Assembly: GCA_964550025.1 (NCBI GenBank) | Contig: CAZJYI010000330.1 | Location: forward strand, 1-6,330 | From: CAZJYI01 sp964550025 | GTDB lineage: Bacteria > Verrucomicrobiota > Kiritimatiellia > UBA8416 > CAYOBW01 | DNA length: 6,330 nt | Direction: 5' to 3' | Shown: one piece after another, positions 1-5,090 of the stretch | Position numbering within the stretch: position 1 is the first letter of the stretch | Layout of the letters: each line of letters starts with the position of its first letter | The notes under the pieces: generated by a model | What the model was told of the DNA's origin: nothing | The model's input: the letters and a program-made list of their open reading frames with translations, nothing else | The model's database searches: none | Program-made: the position numbers and the translations under genes

Positions 1-122
1 ATTGGGGAGGGGAATGGCAGTTCTCACCGATCGTAATCGCACTCTCTCGCACCCCGATCGTCTCGGGTCCGGTTGGGGCGATTGGTGAGGGGGAGGAGTG
101 GGATTACGATTGGGGAGGGGAA
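1..122. repeat. Cluster of direct and inverted repeats at the 3' end of the membrane synthase-like gene
   Basis: A 14-base exact direct repeat (ATTGGGGAGGGGAA) lies at 1-14 and 109-122. An imperfect inverted repeat pairs 23-44 with 97-118, with 18 of 22 positions complementary around a GTAATC core. A shorter unit CTCACCGATCG at 23-33 recurs inverted at 79-89 with one mismatch, and CCCCGATCG occurs at 52-60. The first copy is cut by the window edge, so the repeat probably continues to the left. The right arm overlaps the end of the minus-strand gene: its TAA stop (104-106) sits inside the GTAATC core, and the last residues PPQS are encoded by the repeat. The cluster could fold into a long stem downstream of that gene, but no T-run follows, so it is not called a classical terminator. 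Confidence 0.6.
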
Positions 123-2500
123 GACCCGGGTGCAATCTCCAACCTTTCCGCTCCCGTCAGCGGATTGTCTTCTCGCCTCAGGATCAGGAGGCGGAACAGG
201 TTGCTGTAGGTGTCGGTCCACAGCGTGGGGTGCGTCACCTCGTGTTCGGTCATGCGTTGCCGGACAGCTTCCTGTCGGCCGAAAGACTTGTCGCGCGTCA
301 TCAGCACCCATAGCGAGCTGGTGGAGAAGGGGAAGTCCTTGCTCTTGAGGCGCACGAGCGTTGCGGTCATGCCGAAATGTCCGGCGATCGAGAACGTGAG
401 GTCGCGGAAGTCCAGGAAACGGTTGGAGATGTTGACGGCAATGATGGACTCCTCATCCCTCAGGTGCTTCACGTAGCACTCAAAGGCTTCCACGGTCAGC
501 AAATGTACGGGCACGGCATCGCTTGTGAAGGCGTCCATGACAAGGACGTCGAACCGCTGCGGGCAGCCGTCGGCGAGCTCGCGCTCCAGGGAGAGGCGGG
601 CGTCGCCCAGGACCCACTCGGCCTCACCGTCGCATTCCGGGATGTACGAGAAGTAGGCGCCTTCGCCGGTGGCGAACGCAATCACGGCGGGGTTGATTTC
701 GTAGAAGCGGATGCGGTCCAGCTTGCGGCAAAAGGCGGCCATGGTTCCGACGCCCATTCCCAGCACGCCGACGCGCAGGGGCTGGGGGTTAGCCGGGTCG
801 CGGCTGCGTCTCGCGTGCAGCCGCATGGCCAGGTCGATGCCGCTGCCTTCGGCGTAGTAGGTGTTGGACAGCAACCTGTCTCCGTCGGTCAGTATCTGCA
901 GACCGTGCAGGATGCGCCCGTGCGTCATTTTGAGCAGCGGGGGCTTCTCGGGCTCTCCGTCGGTGGCCCGGATGCGTACGACACCGTAGAAGTTCCGTTG
1001 CGATTCGACGGTCTGCCGCTTCTCGCGCAGTGTGCGGTTGATCAGAAAACACTCGGCGATGAGGATTGTCAGCCCGACGGCCAGCCGCGGCCAGTGGCGC
1101 GAACGGATGAAGCGCGTTCGCCAGGCCGCCGCCGTGACGCACGCGCTGACGACGAGACTCGCGGCCAGGGAAACCGCCATGTCGTACTCGCGCAGCCATG
1201 GGATTCGGTTTGCCGGGGGGGAGGCAAGCAGTACGCGTCCCCCGAGCAGGCAGGCGATGAAAACCGTCAGCCCAAAGAGGCGCGGATCGCCCGAGAAGAA
1301 GAAAGACGCCTTGTTTCGCCAGAAGACGAGGGCCAGCACGATCCACCCGCCCAGGATAAGCGTGTGGAACTCCCAGTAACCCGAGAACCGGAGCGGCGCG
1401 ACGATGCCCACGAAGATGCCGCCCAGTGCGCCGCCCGACGCGATGGCGAGGTAGTAGCGCGTCAGGTATCGTGGTGGCGGCCTCAGCGCCACCATCTCCC
1501 CGTGCAGTGTCGTGCAGAAGGCCAATAGGAACAGGCTGTTCGTGATGACGTGAACGGGCAGCCCCAACCGGAGACCGCGCAAGGTGGTGACGAGCACGGC
1601 AATCGTCGCCACGGCGCAGACCGGCACGAGCCACCCGGGGCGATACCATTCCGGGCGGTCGAAGCAGATGATGAATGAAAGCAGGTAGATCGCGAGCGGC
1701 AGAACCCACAGGAAGGGCACGACGGCGATTTCCTGGCATAGCTGGTTTGTCACGGCAAGGAACATTCCCGAGGCGCACGCCGCCAGCAGCAGGCAAACCG
1801 TGGGGGAGCCGCGTGGGGCGGCGCTGTTCTCTCCGGGACTGGGGGGCGAGGCCGCGCCGAGCCGCGTTTCAGTGGCCTGCTGCTCGATGTGCGGAGCGCG
1901 GCGTGCCAGGCGCAGGGCGCAGGCAAGGCTCAGTGCCGAAGCCACGGCGTAGAAACCTGTCCACAGCTTGATCTGCCACGGCAGGCTGAGCGTGGGTTCG
2001 ATCAGCACGGGGTAACTCAGGAGGCCGAGAAGTGAGCCGGCATTGGAAACGGCGTACAGGCGGTAAGGATGTCCGTCCTGCCTGAGCAAGCTGTACCAGC
2101 GTTGCAGCAGGGGGCTCGTGGAGGACAGCAGGAAGAAGGGTAGTCCCGTCGTTGCCAGCAGGAACAGCAGGATCTGCGGAACGGGATGGCGAAAAGGGTC
2201 GGGGCGGAGTGCGTCATGTGGAATCCACTCTCTCTGCCAGGCCGTCACCAGTAATGCCAGTACGGCGGCGGATAGCAGGAGCAGGCCGGTGTGCACGCGG
2301 ACCTGCCGGCGTGGCGGCAGACCGGAGTCGATCCCGTGGGCATATGCGTAGCCCGCCAGCAGCGCGAGCTGGAAGAACAGCATGCACGTCGTCCACACTG
2401 CCGGCGAGCCGCCGTACCAGGGCAGGATCATTTTTCCCATGACCAGCTGCACGAGGAACAGCAGTGTTGCCGAAAGAAAGATGGCAGCGGCGAAGAGCAT
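104..2500 (-). CDS. Polytopic membrane protein fused to a spermidine-synthase-like domain
   Basis: A 798-residue protein with two halves. Residues 1 to about 490 contain roughly 13-15 hydrophobic segments by eye, starting with the first residues (MLFAAAIFLSATLLFLVQL). Residues about 500-780 form a class I methyltransferase-type Rossmann domain of the spermidine synthase superfamily. Visible motifs are GVLGMGVGTMAAF near 578-590 (nucleotide loop), acidic E601 in YEINP, GDAR near 632-635 and DAFTSDAVPVHLLT near 656-669. The C-terminal WTDTYSNLF is usual for fused 'MFS/spermidine synthase' proteins. The family's reaction is largely unproven. The DAFTSD loop differs from classical SpeE, so polyamine synthesis should not be assumed. 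The frame is open to an ATG at 2644, but I chose the ATG at 2500 because the first membrane segment starts there and the extension is low-complexity and covers a hairpin repeat. Its ribosome site is weak (GAGG, 13 bases upstream). The gene lies 192 bases after the exported-protein gene on the same strand. Confidence 0.85.
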   Translation of the reverse strand: MLFAAAIFLSATLLFLVQLVMGKMILPWYGGSPAVWTTCMLFFQLALLAGYAYAHGIDSGLPPRRQVRVHTGLLLLSAAVLALLVTAWQREWIPHDALRPDPFRHPVPQILLFLLATTGLPFFLLSSTSPLLQRWYSLLRQDGHPYRLYAVSNAGSLLGLLSYPVLIEPTLSLPWQIKLWTGFYAVASALSLACALRLARRAPHIEQQATETRLGAASPPSPGENSAAPRGSPTVCLLLAACASGMFLAVTNQLCQEIAVVPFLWVLPLAIYLLSFIICFDRPEWYRPGWLVPVCAVATIAVLVTTLRGLRLGLPVHVITNSLFLLAFCTTLHGEMVALRPPPRYLTRYYLAIASGGALGGIFVGIVAPLRFSGYWEFHTLILGGWIVLALVFWRNKASFFFSGDPRLFGLTVFIACLLGGRVLLASPPANRIPWLREYDMAVSLAASLVVSACVTAAAWRTRFIRSRHWPRLAVGLTILIAECFLINRTLREKRQTVESQRNFYGVVRIRATDGEPEKPPLLKMTHGRILHGLQILTDGDRLLSNTYYAEGSGIDLAMRLHARRSRDPANPQPLRVGVLGMGVGTMAAFCRKLDRIRFYEINPAVIAFATGEGAYFSYIPECDGEAEWVLGDARLSLERELADGCPQRFDVLVMDAFTSDAVPVHLLTVEAFECYVKHLRDEESIIAVNISNRFLDFRDLTFSIAGHFGMTATLVRLKSKDFPFSTSSLWVLMTRDKSFGRQEAVRQRMTEHEVTHPTLWTDTYSNLFRLLILRREDNPLTGAERLEIAPGSSPPQS

Positions 2501-2538
2501 CGATGGCCTGATACCTCGTTCCTGTTGCAGAGCTGGTA

Positions 2539-2555
2539 GCCCGTCCGCCACGGGC
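2539..2555 (-). repeat. Single hairpin repeat with GTAGC-type flank upstream of the membrane synthase-like gene
   Basis: GCCCG (2539-2543) pairs with CGGGC (2551-2555) across a 7-base loop, and overlapping CCGCC/GGCGG arms at 2545-2549 and 2553-2557 allow an alternative fold. On the minus strand the stem is followed by a GCTAC flank, as in the two hairpins at 3361-3410, so it may be a lone member of the same family. It lies in the 192-base gap between the exported-protein gene and the ATG at 2500, which argues that this stretch is not coding. Nothing else was recognised in the gap. Confidence 0.45.
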
Positions 2556-2692
2556 GGAAACGCGGGCTTTCCCCTGACGATGCATTCTCGCGCCTGTCTC
2601 CGCCCGCTTCCGGCATCCGCCTGCGCCGTGCTTCGGCGCGACATGGAAGCGGGCTACATTGGAGCGCTGCAAGACGTTCTCCGCAACAGGGA

Positions 2693-3256
2693 CTATTCCT
2701 TCCGTCTGTCCAGTTCCTCGCGGAGCTTGCGGACCTTCTCCCGCAACTGCTCGATCTCACTCTGGAGACCGTCCACGCGTGCCTTGGTTACCCTGCCTTC
2801 CGGCTTCGGCTTCCTGTCGGCTTTGTCCAGTTCCTCTTTGCTCACGCTCTCCGCCGTCTTGCGCTGCTCCTCAGACAGGCCGATGATCTCGAAGTGGCTC
2901 ATCTCGAAGTTGCAGATTTCGAGCGTGACTTCCTGCCCCAGTTTCAATGTGTGGATGAAGGCGGCATGCAGCGGTGATTGAATCGGGATGCCGTCTTTCT
3001 TCTGCCACCGCGGCCATACCGCCACCGTTTGGCCCAGAAGCGCTTCGGCCCTGTCGGCCTTGCTGTCCTTTCGCAAGTGGATGATGCGAGTCACGCGCAA
3101 CTCAAACGAGCTTCGCGCCCCTTTTGACATAACGATGCCCTGCACCTGTCCGCCGAAGCCGCGCGCATCGTTGGGCAGTTGGGCCCTGCTCGCGGATGCC
3201 AGGGCCACCAGCATGGCCATTGCCCACAGTGGATGTCGCACACGTCCTTCTATCAT
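2693..3256 (-). CDS. Exported small protein with C-terminal coiled coil, function unknown
   Basis: A 187-residue protein. An N-terminal signal peptide is visible: basic RVRH, hydrophobic stretch PLWAMAMLVALA, and a likely signal peptidase I site after SRA at residue 25. The mature part (about 30-130) alternates short hydrophobic strands (GQVQGIVMS, FELRVTRI, QTVAVW, EVTLEI, HFEIIGL), suggesting a small all-beta domain. After a charged linker, residues 161-182 carry leucine-type heptads with hydrophobic residues at 161, 164, 168, 171, 175, 178 and 182, a short coiled coil that could oligomerise the protein. I chose the ATG at 3256 over one at 3316 because it has a good ribosome site (GAGGTG at 3261-3266) and begins the signal peptide directly. 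The stop is TAG at 2693-2695. No catalytic motif or known family was recognised; the place of action is probably the periplasm or cell surface. Confidence 0.8.
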   Translation of the reverse strand: MIEGRVRHPLWAMAMLVALASASRAQLPNDARGFGGQVQGIVMSKGARSSFELRVTRIIHLRKDSKADRAEALLGQTVAVWPRWQKKDGIPIQSPLHAAFIHTLKLGQEVTLEICNFEMSHFEIIGLSEEQRKTAESVSKEELDKADRKPKPEGRVTKARVDGLQSEIEQLREKVRKLREELDRRKE

Positions 3257-3288
3257 GCCGCACCTCAGAATGATCAGTGACCTCCCCA

Positions 3289-3301
3289 GCGTATCATACG
3301 C
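3289..3301. promoter_or_regulatory. Perfect 13-base palindrome upstream of the exported-protein gene (possible operator/promoter)
   Basis: GCGTAT and ATACGC form a perfect inverted repeat around one central base, 33 bases upstream of the ATG at 3256. Read on the minus strand it contains TATGAT, close to a sigma-70 -10 box. A TTGACG lies just upstream, but only 12 bases separate the two, too close for a standard promoter. It may be a repressor site overlapping a promoter or a chance palindrome. Confidence 0.3.
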
Positions 3302-3360
3302 GGTATTGCACGTCAAAACGGGAGAAGACCAACCACCACGCCCGACACGTCACCACGCCT

Positions 3361-3410
3361 GTAGCGCCCCGCTCCATGCGGGGTGACACGTAGCTCGGGA
3401 GTTTCTCCCG
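3361..3410 (-). repeat. Two-unit hairpin repeat array with GTAGC linker
   Basis: Unit 1 pairs CCCCGC (3367-3372) with GCGGGG (3378-3383) across TCCAT, extendable to 8 pairs at 3365-3385. Unit 2 pairs CGGGAG (3396-3401) with CTCCCG (3405-3410) across TTT. On the minus strand the 12 bases between the stems are AGCTACGTGTCA, matching 8 of 12 positions of the CGGTACGGGGCA linker at 4243-4254. The unit-1 stem and flank match 4281-4304 in reverse orientation with very few differences. The array begins 15 bases downstream of the kinase-stub stop codon and could stabilise or end that transcript, but no T-run follows. Confidence 0.7.
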
Positions 3411-3425
3411 CGTACGTCTCCCCGG

Positions 3426-3761
3426 TCACCCGCCATGTTGCGAGATAGCCTGCCGCGCTTCGTCCACAACGGGCTTGAAGGCCGGTACGGCGGCGAAATC
3501 CGCGACCACGCGGCGGTGCAGGCTGATGTCCGTAACGCGTCGCACGACGGACATCCCGCCTTCGCCGATGACCTCGCCGAGCTTGTACCTGTGCAGCGGG
3601 TCGTGAATGCCGAGGTCCGCGGGAGTGCTCGGCGTATCGCTGCCGGACACGTGCTCCGTGGGGGTGTCAACGAGTGTCTGCGCCATTCGCACGTCGGCGG
3701 CGGCTTCCTCGGGAGTGCCGCCACTCGCCTGCGAGTTTCCTTTGGGCGCGGTTTCGGACAT
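3426..3761 (-). CDS. Truncated Ser/Thr protein kinase-like protein (glycine-rich loop only)
   Basis: A 111-residue protein. Residues 1-50 are a low-complexity Ser/Thr/Pro/Ala-rich tail. Residues 57-87 (RYKLGEVIGEGGMSVVRR, then a D-x-x-L-x-R-x-V-A pattern) match the start of a bacterial Ser/Thr kinase domain, including the GEGGMS nucleotide loop at 66-71. The match stops exactly where the family has VA-x-K: here VVA is followed by DFAAVPAFKPVV and the chain ends at residue 111. The ATP-binding lysine, catalytic HRD, DFG and the rest of the kinase are absent, and only about 170 bases of repeat-bearing DNA follow before the next gene. It cannot be an active kinase. It may be a remnant of an internal deletion joining N- and C-terminal ends, or a retained short adaptor. 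The FHA gene ends 15 bases upstream, suggesting one operon. No strong ribosome site is seen, so translation may be coupled. Confidence 0.7.
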   Translation of the reverse strand: MSETAPKGNSQASGGTPEEAAADVRMAQTLVDTPTEHVSGSDTPSTPADLGIHDPLHRYKLGEVIGEGGMSVVRRVTDISLHRRVVADFAAVPAFKPVVDEARQAISQHGG

Positions 3762-3776
3762 GTCCGGTCGGCGAGG

Positions 3777-4118
3777 CTACGCTTCCACCGTGATCCCAGG
3801 GGCCGTGACATCGCCCGGGCCGCCGGTGCTGACGAGGCGGAATACCGTGCTTCCGATGCGGAGCCTGTCCCCCGGCCTGAGGACGGCGATCTCCACGTTC
3901 TCGTCGTTCAGGCAGGTCCCGTTCGCCGATCCCATATCGCGGATGACGTAGATGTCGTCCCAGCGGATGATTGCGGAGTGAATACGTGACACGCGCCTGT
4001 CATCCAGGGTCACGGTGGCTTCGCTGTCGCGGCCAATGGTCGTCTCCCCCTCGAGAGAACGTTCGCCCAAGCGTACAGTCCTGTCAGTTCCGCCTTTATC
4101 TTTGTATATCAGTAACAC
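3777..4118 (-). CDS. Single-domain FHA (phosphothreonine-binding) protein
   Basis: A 113-residue protein consisting almost wholly of one forkhead-associated domain, a cytosolic fold that binds phosphothreonine peptides. The key FHA positions are present: G29-R30 in TTIGRDSEA, S44 and H47 in RRVSRIHSAI, and N66-G67 in GSANGTCLND. The final beta strands end near residue 96, followed by a short tail. I chose the GTG at 4116-4118 because a strong ribosome site sits 6 bases upstream and the domain's first strand (VLLIYKD) begins there. An in-frame ATG at 4379 would instead read through the hairpin repeats. The neighbour 15 bases downstream begins like a Ser/Thr kinase, a common partner for FHA proteins, so the pair probably belonged to one phospho-signalling unit. 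With that kinase truncated, the domain would have to read phosphorylation by another kinase. Confidence 0.88.
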   Translation of the reverse strand: MLLIYKDKGGTDRTVRLGERSLEGETTIGRDSEATVTLDDRRVSRIHSAIIRWDDIYVIRDMGSANGTCLNDENVEIAVLRPGDRLRIGSTVFRLVSTGGPGDVTAPGITVEA

Positions 4119-4124
4119 GGTGTT

Positions 4125-4134
4125 CTCCTCTCCC
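4125..4134 (-). promoter_or_regulatory. Strong ribosome binding site of the FHA gene
   Basis: On the minus strand GGGAGAGGAG ends 6 bases before the GTG at 4118. Its strength and spacing decide the start in favour of this GTG, giving a 113-residue protein rather than the 200-residue frame beginning at 4379. Confidence 0.75.
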
Positions 4135-4227
4135 AAAAGTCTCGTCAACCCCACATGGGTGCAGACTATCGCGCGGTTGTTCGCAACACAAGGTTCATTT
4201 GCGTTGCCGGGGTTCCGCCGGGGTGGT

Positions 4228-4307
4228 CCGGCTGAAAGCCGGCGGTACGGGGCACCGGTTGGAAACCGGCGGTACGGGGCACCCCGCACGGAGCGGGGCG
4301 GTACGGG
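4228..4307 (+). repeat. Three-unit hairpin repeat array with constant GGTACGGGGCA linker
   Basis: Three short hairpins follow one another. CCGGCT/AGCCGG (4228-4233, 4237-4242) has loop GAA. CCGGTT/AACCGG (4255-4260, 4264-4269) has loop GGA. CCCCGC/GCGGGG (4282-4287, 4293-4298) has loop ACGGA. The linker CGGTACGGGGCA is identical at 4243-4254 and 4270-4281, and its first nine bases recur at 4299-4307. Spacing is 27 bases between each pair of unit starts. The stems differ, yet each stays perfectly paired. The array lies in the 248-base divergent region between the FHA gene (minus) and the oligoribonuclease gene (plus), so it cannot be a terminator for either; it is upstream of both. Confidence 0.8.
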
Positions 4308-4329
4308 TCGAGGTTTTCGCCTTCCGCCC

Positions 4330-4357
4330 TTGATTCTCTCGCGCCGTTCCGTATGCT
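4330..4357 (+). promoter_or_regulatory. Candidate sigma-70-type promoter of the oligoribonuclease gene
   Basis: TTGATT (4330-4335) and TATGCT (4352-4357) are separated by 16 bases and each matches 4 of 6 consensus positions. Transcription would start about 7 bases after the -10 box, near 4364-4366, immediately before the GTG at 4367. That fits the absence of any ribosome binding site and suggests a leaderless or near-leaderless transcript. Confidence 0.4.
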
Positions 4358-4366
4358 TCGGTTCCT

Positions 4367-5023
4367 GTGAATACGACAACGGAACAACGACCCGTTACGC
4401 CGGCCTACCTCTGGTTCGACTCCGAGTTCACCAGCCTTGACCTGGACGAGGCGCGGTTGCTGCAGGTGTCCTTGCTGGTTACGGACGCCGCCTTGAATCG
4501 TCTTGTCCCACCGGAGCGGGATGTGAATCTGCACATAGAGCTCGACCCGGAAACGCGGGTCAGCGAGTGGGTGGAGGAGAACCAGGCCGATGTGCTTGCA
4601 CGGTGCCGCTCGGATGCCGCCGTGTCGATCGAAGAGGCCGACGCGCGTCTCGCGGCCGTGGTGGACGAAGCCGTTGGGCCGCGCGCCGAGAGCATCACGG
4701 AGCGCCCCGTTCTCGCGGGCAACAGCGTCTACATGGACAGAATGCTCGCACACAAGCACCTGCCGCGCTTCACGGAACGCATTCACTACCATGTACTGGA
4801 TGTCACCGCTCTCAAGACCCTGTGGCTCGACTGGCATCGCGGAACGGCTTTCGACAAGGACAACGGCGAGTTGGTCAGGCGGTTCCTGCCCCCCGGGTGC
4901 GAGCTGCCCGCCGGCTGCCCCCACGACGCCTACTACGACGTCCACGCCTCCCTGGCCGAACTGAATCACTACCGGCAACAGTGGGGGTGGGACATGCCAT
5001 TGCCCGGGCCGCAAACCACATAG
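4367..5023 (+). CDS. orn: Oligoribonuclease-like DEDDh 3'-5' exonuclease
   Basis: A 218-residue protein related to oligoribonuclease, the cytosolic enzyme that degrades 2-5 nucleotide RNA fragments (including pGpG) to mononucleotides. All DEDDh metal and catalytic residues are visible: D18 and E20 in WFDSEFTSLD, D124 in AGNSVYMDRM, and H186 with D191 in HDAYYDVHASL. The family signature YHVLDVTALK lies near 141-150. It is longer than E. coli Orn (181 residues), mainly through an extra stretch about 160-185 between the YHVLDV helix and the HD motif, plus a short N-terminal extension. The start is GTG; no in-frame alternative lies close by and no Shine-Dalgarno is present. An upstream ATG at 4353 reads five codons (MLRFL) and stops at 4368-4370, overlapping this GTG, but the putative promoter would exclude it. 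Another DEDDh RNase is the main alternative. Confidence 0.82.
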   Translation: MNTTTEQRPVTPAYLWFDSEFTSLDLDEARLLQVSLLVTDAALNRLVPPERDVNLHIELDPETRVSEWVEENQADVLARCRSDAAVSIEEADARLAAVVDEAVGPRAESITERPVLAGNSVYMDRMLAHKHLPRFTERIHYHVLDVTALKTLWLDWHRGTAFDKDNGELVRRFLPPGCELPAGCPHDAYYDVHASLAELNHYRQQWGWDMPLPGPQTT

Positions 5024-5025
5024 CT

Positions 5026-5057
5026 CCCATACGTCCCATGCGTCCCATACGTCCCAT
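5026..5057. repeat. 9-base tandem repeat (CCCATRCGT) between orn-like and flavoprotein genes
   Basis: Units CCCATACGT (5026-5034), CCCATGCGT (5035-5043) and CCCATACGT (5044-5052) are followed by a partial CCCAT at 5053-5057, about 3.6 copies. The array starts two bases after the TAG stop of the orn-like gene and ends about 20 bases before the ribosome site of the next gene. Such short arrays are prone to copy-number change by slippage, which would alter the spacing between the two genes. Confidence 0.8.
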
Positions 5058-5078
5058 GGTCCACATTGCTTCTGGCTG

Positions 5079-5084
5079 AAGGAG
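5079..5084 (+). promoter_or_regulatory. Ribosome binding site of the flavoprotein gene
   Basis: AAGGAG ends 6 bases before the GTG at 5091. It identifies this GTG as the start and places the FAD-binding motif at the expected distance from the N-terminus. Confidence 0.75.
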
Positions 5085-5090
5085 ACGGCC

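Noticed and set aside
377..1528. 383-codon open frame on the plus strand
   Set aside because: It lies wholly antisense to the membrane synthase-like gene, whose protein has clear motifs. The translation is charged and low-complexity with no recognisable domain, a usual shadow in GC-rich DNA.
2501..2644. N-terminal extension of the membrane synthase-like protein to the ATG at 2644
   Set aside because: The extension has no good ribosome site, is Ala/Arg/Gly-rich, and covers a hairpin repeat. The first membrane segment starts at the ATG at 2500.
3361..3410. Classical rho-independent terminator of the kinase-stub gene
   Set aside because: The hairpins are strong, but no run of T follows either stem on the minus strand, and the same units occur in a divergent promoter region.
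4228..4307. CRISPR array
   Set aside because: The constant linker is only 12 bases, the intervening sequences are self-complementary 15-17 base hairpins rather than unique spacers, and no cas gene is present.
4353..4370. Five-codon upstream ORF (MLRFL) overlapping the orn-like GTG
   Set aside because: It has no ribosome site, and its ATG overlaps the putative -10 box, so it would not be transcribed from that promoter.
4119..4379. N-terminal extension of the FHA protein to the ATG at 4379
   Set aside because: It would translate the hairpin array into GAPYRR-type repeats and overlap the divergent gene. The GTG at 4118 has a strong ribosome site.
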